64,000 nt of DNA from Hofstenia miamia (Eukaryota > Xenacoelomorpha > Acoela > Hofsteniidae), in assembly GCA_900660155.1 (NCBI GenBank), contig CABFPE010000684.1, positions 285,671 through 349,670 on the forward strand, read 5' to 3'. Positions 61,124-64,000 of the stretch are shown here, piece by piece (positions within the stretch are counted from its first letter, which is position 1; every line of letters starts with the position of its first letter). The notes under the pieces were generated by a model. It was not told the DNA's origin. It ran no database searches and saw nothing but the letters and a program-made list of their open reading frames with translations. A program made the translations under genes and the position numbers.

Positions 61124-64000
61124 ACATAGCAAAGAAAATCTATATTAAGACATATCTAAGAGAATTTATGACATTAAAAATCGCCGACTTTAATTGTTTT
61201 ATTTTTATTGACGTTCTTGAATACTTATGTGTGCTATGCAAAAGTTGTCAGAATTGCATCCTTGTCTGTAGGGGAGGAGGAATCATTCCCCTCATATTTT
61301 TTGGAATTCTCCTCTAAAGAAAACCTTACTATTTGGAAACAAATGCTTTTTTCAATTACCGAAATTAAAAAGATTTATAGCTAGAAATCTAAATAATATA
61401 GAATTATAACCTCATTAATTAGAAATAATAAGCCCATGATGATGAACAATTTTGTACTTTTATATTAGTTAGCTTACATTACAAAGGATATTTTTAGGAA
61501 TTAAATATTAACTGCTTTTTAACTGAATTTAAATATTTATATGATTATAAAAACATATTAATTCTTGAGCATTTTTTTTAGAAAATGCTACCTTTTCTTA
61601 TCTATAACAAATAGGGCTTGATCTACAGACCATGTCTTAAATTTTATGTTGATTGAGTAAAATATTTCTGCTGAAATATAGTAATCAGGAAATAATAATT
61701 GCTTGAAAACATGAAATCCTTCAAAGGGAATATCAAATAAATATCATACAAAAATATTTCAGTAATTTTTGAATTTACAATTACCTATTTCGTAAAACAG
61801 TGCTATTAATGATATTGTAGCTGAAAAGCATGTAATTAACATCTCTTGTGACATAACATTAACAAAGAGATCATTCGAATATTTATGTGCTTGTAGGTTT
61901 AATCTAATTTGATTAAGACATACTTTCAATATCTTCCCGCTTAATTCCTTCAGAACTAAATTGATATGTGATCCAGTTGAGTACGGTTTGACATATTAGA
62001 AAGGGTGGAGAAAATATACCACATTCCTAAAATAAAGTTACGAAATAACTTACCTAAATTTTAAACATTCAAGCAAATTAAATATTCGGTTTTTTCATCT
62101 TTTTGCTGAAATTGTTAAGGTTACTTGATAATTAGTTTTCTGTTATTATTTATATAATTGTGAAAGAAAATTAACCATTTGCGCAGAAATCTAGATGAAA
62201 CACTTTGGGTAGTAAAATTATAGCATTTTTAAGGTTTTCTTGTCATAAATGGAAATTTTGTTATTATATCCCCCATGAACATTTTTTGCACCCTCGAATT
62301 TTCTAGGCTGGCTACTGCAATGTGCAGTGGTAACCCCAAAACTAGATTCGCATTATAGTACCTTTCACTTATAACTCATCCTTCCATGTTTTGGTCTTAA
62401 AAGTCAATAAAGATCATCATTGCGTAACAAATGTAGAATATTCCAGATTTTTGGTTTCAAATGTAGCTAGATTCTGGTTAGAAATATGCAATCAGCAAGT
62501 GCGAAAGGTGCTCCATGTTCAATTGGAGGAAGCCTATATATCTTTTCAAATGAATAGTTAATAGATAGAATAGATAGAACTAATGTTTCTGTGGTTTTAT
62601 TTAAAATGCGCAACAAATAAAATAGTAAATGTCTTTTGTTCTAAACATCTTCTCAAATAAAACATATTATTTACAAATGAAATATTTTGGTGCCAAAACT
62701 GGCTTTACTAATGGCTGCTGTCAATCAGAGCTCTAGATTGATAAACATGAAATCATATATTTTATATGTTTTCTTTGGTTTTTTGTTGCTACATATGAAT
62801 TATTGGAATCATGTTAGTGGTGAAACATATTTCAATAATCCAAAATTCACATACACAATTTCATTGTTTTAGGAAGTTCAATGTAATAGTGTTTTGAATA
62901 TGTATAGTCATCATTTTTTGATTTACTTTTATTATAGAATTACTAAGTTATAATTTCTTCTACATCTACAAATGACAAAACTTTTTGCATTGTATCACTA
63001 GAGACATGTTTTCTCTAACTAAAATTCATAATTTTATAGATCCTATACATTTAAATGTCCGTTCCCATTTGTATTTGAGTGCAGAAAAATATGTTTCACA
63101 TTTTTTAGAATATATTAAAGAATTATTACCAATTATCAATTATGGAAAAATAGTCATAGTGGCTATTCAATTGCATAGTAACTATTTTAATTGTGGACTC
63201 GAAAATATGATTTCTAATTAGTCCGATTTTTTGGCCCGTATATCAGTATATCCCAGATATGCCTAATAGAAGAGCTGAAGAATATCATTATTTAGTCTAG
63301 TATTTCAAATATCATCAAAATAACTGTTTACTGCTAAGATTACTTAACATACGATTATTCTGAATAAAGTCATTCTAGCACTTAAACTAACGTTCGCAAA
63401 ACTTGAAGGATTTCCATGAAGTGGTTTTTCAATTTGGTAAATTGGTTGAACAAATGGAATCATATAATTGAAGTCAATCCTACTTTTATTTTTCTTTGTG
63501 GTTGTTAAAAGAAGGACACTTAACGATCAATTGTTTTAAATTTTATGTTTGTAAGAGTATTATTTATATAATATTACTTAAACTTACAATAGTTGTTCGT
63601 CTTATTTTCACAATCAAATCATTCCAAGTTTCAATAACTACATTAAGAAATATGTGTTTTGAAATTCCACCCTACTAAGTATTGTTTCAGGGATTAAATA
63701 ACAGTACAACGTTTACAGTAAAAATAGTAAGCTCCCAAAAAATGTTACTTGTGAAATATATTTTTAAACATTCTCTCCTTGGAACTTCAGGTAATTTCAA
63801 GTTGATATAAATTGCCGATCAGCAGACTTTTTCAATTTGGAATATTGTGTCATTCGATAAAATTTAACGAATTTCGGAAGAATTTTACATATATATTAAT
63901 TCGATGCCCAACATCAATAATATATATGCGGCTTCAAAAAAAATCAAAACGCAACAAAAGAGTTAAAAGCAATTGTCAGATACGCACTGTGTAAGAAAAC
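61124..64000. other. AT-rich spacer to the right edge
   Basis: No convincing gene. Near 61266-61315 GGGGAGGAGGAATCATTCCC and GGAATTCTCCTC form a short imperfect hairpin. Short frames at 62687 (hydrophobic, signal-like from an internal Met) and 62985 have no recognised domain. The rest is ordinary AT-rich DNA. Confidence 0.4.

Noticed and set aside
62687-62872. Hydrophobic frame with a signal-like start from an internal Met
   Set aside because: Hydrophobic runs are common by chance in T-rich DNA. No processing sites, cysteines or splice context support it.
62985-63221. 78-residue frame with a faint likeness to glycolipid-transfer proteins (FLEYIKELLPIIN)
   Set aside because: Only a few positions fit, there are no splice-supported neighbours, and the composition is that of AT-rich chance frames.

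Overview
The window is AT-rich (about 70 percent by eye), intron-bearing animal DNA dominated by transposable elements. It holds Merlin, piggyBac, mariner, Tc1 and hAT DNA transposons, Jockey/CR1-type LINEs and a Ty3/gypsy LTR element of the mdg1/412 type primed by tRNA-Arg. A rhodopsin-class peptide-type receptor is split by two introns. Together these point to an invertebrate, plausibly an arthropod or lophotrochozoan. The species cannot be fixed from sequence alone. Single-N joints with duplicated flanks mark a draft scaffold.

Layout: 0-1.4 kb carries a short-period repeat and a broken Merlin transposase (minus). 1.8-5.9 kb holds three relics of one LTR family in alternating orientation around a Tc1 fragment. 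7.2-11 kb has a LINE relic, a piggyBac fragment that stops near a TA microsatellite, and a degenerate mariner with probable inverted repeats. 12-14.9 kb is AT-rich filler with hAT-like palindromes and TA microsatellites. 15.0-16.2 kb is a nearly readable Tc1 transposase (minus), and a long Ty3/gypsy fossil (16.2-28.9 kb) begins directly against its end. That fossil has about 3 kb of extra coding-like sequence after integrase.

29-36 kb holds duplicated LTR pieces at assembly joints, a LINE relic, a candidate orphan exon, a 1-kb mariner deletion derivative with perfect TA duplication, and a longer LINE relic with endonuclease and reverse transcriptase. 38.8-39.2 kb is a MITE. 40.2-42.6 kb (minus) is the one convincing host gene: a three-exon, about 302-residue seven-transmembrane receptor whose exon phases join cleanly. 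45.2-47.1 kb is another LINE (minus). 49.6-51 kb has an assembly duplication and a Tc1 relic. 52.3-52.6 kb is a tandem duplication. 56.45-59.13 kb is a complete hAT element with 16-bp inverted repeats and an 8-bp target duplication. A small possible secreted-peptide reading frame lies at 60.9 kb.

The genes do not form a pathway. The region reads as an intergenic transposon graveyard around one receptor gene. The points most worth following are the extra 3' region of the LTR element (possible DEDD-type exonuclease motifs), the receptor with its unusual seventh helix, the cleanly delimited hAT and mariner copies, and the assembly joints.
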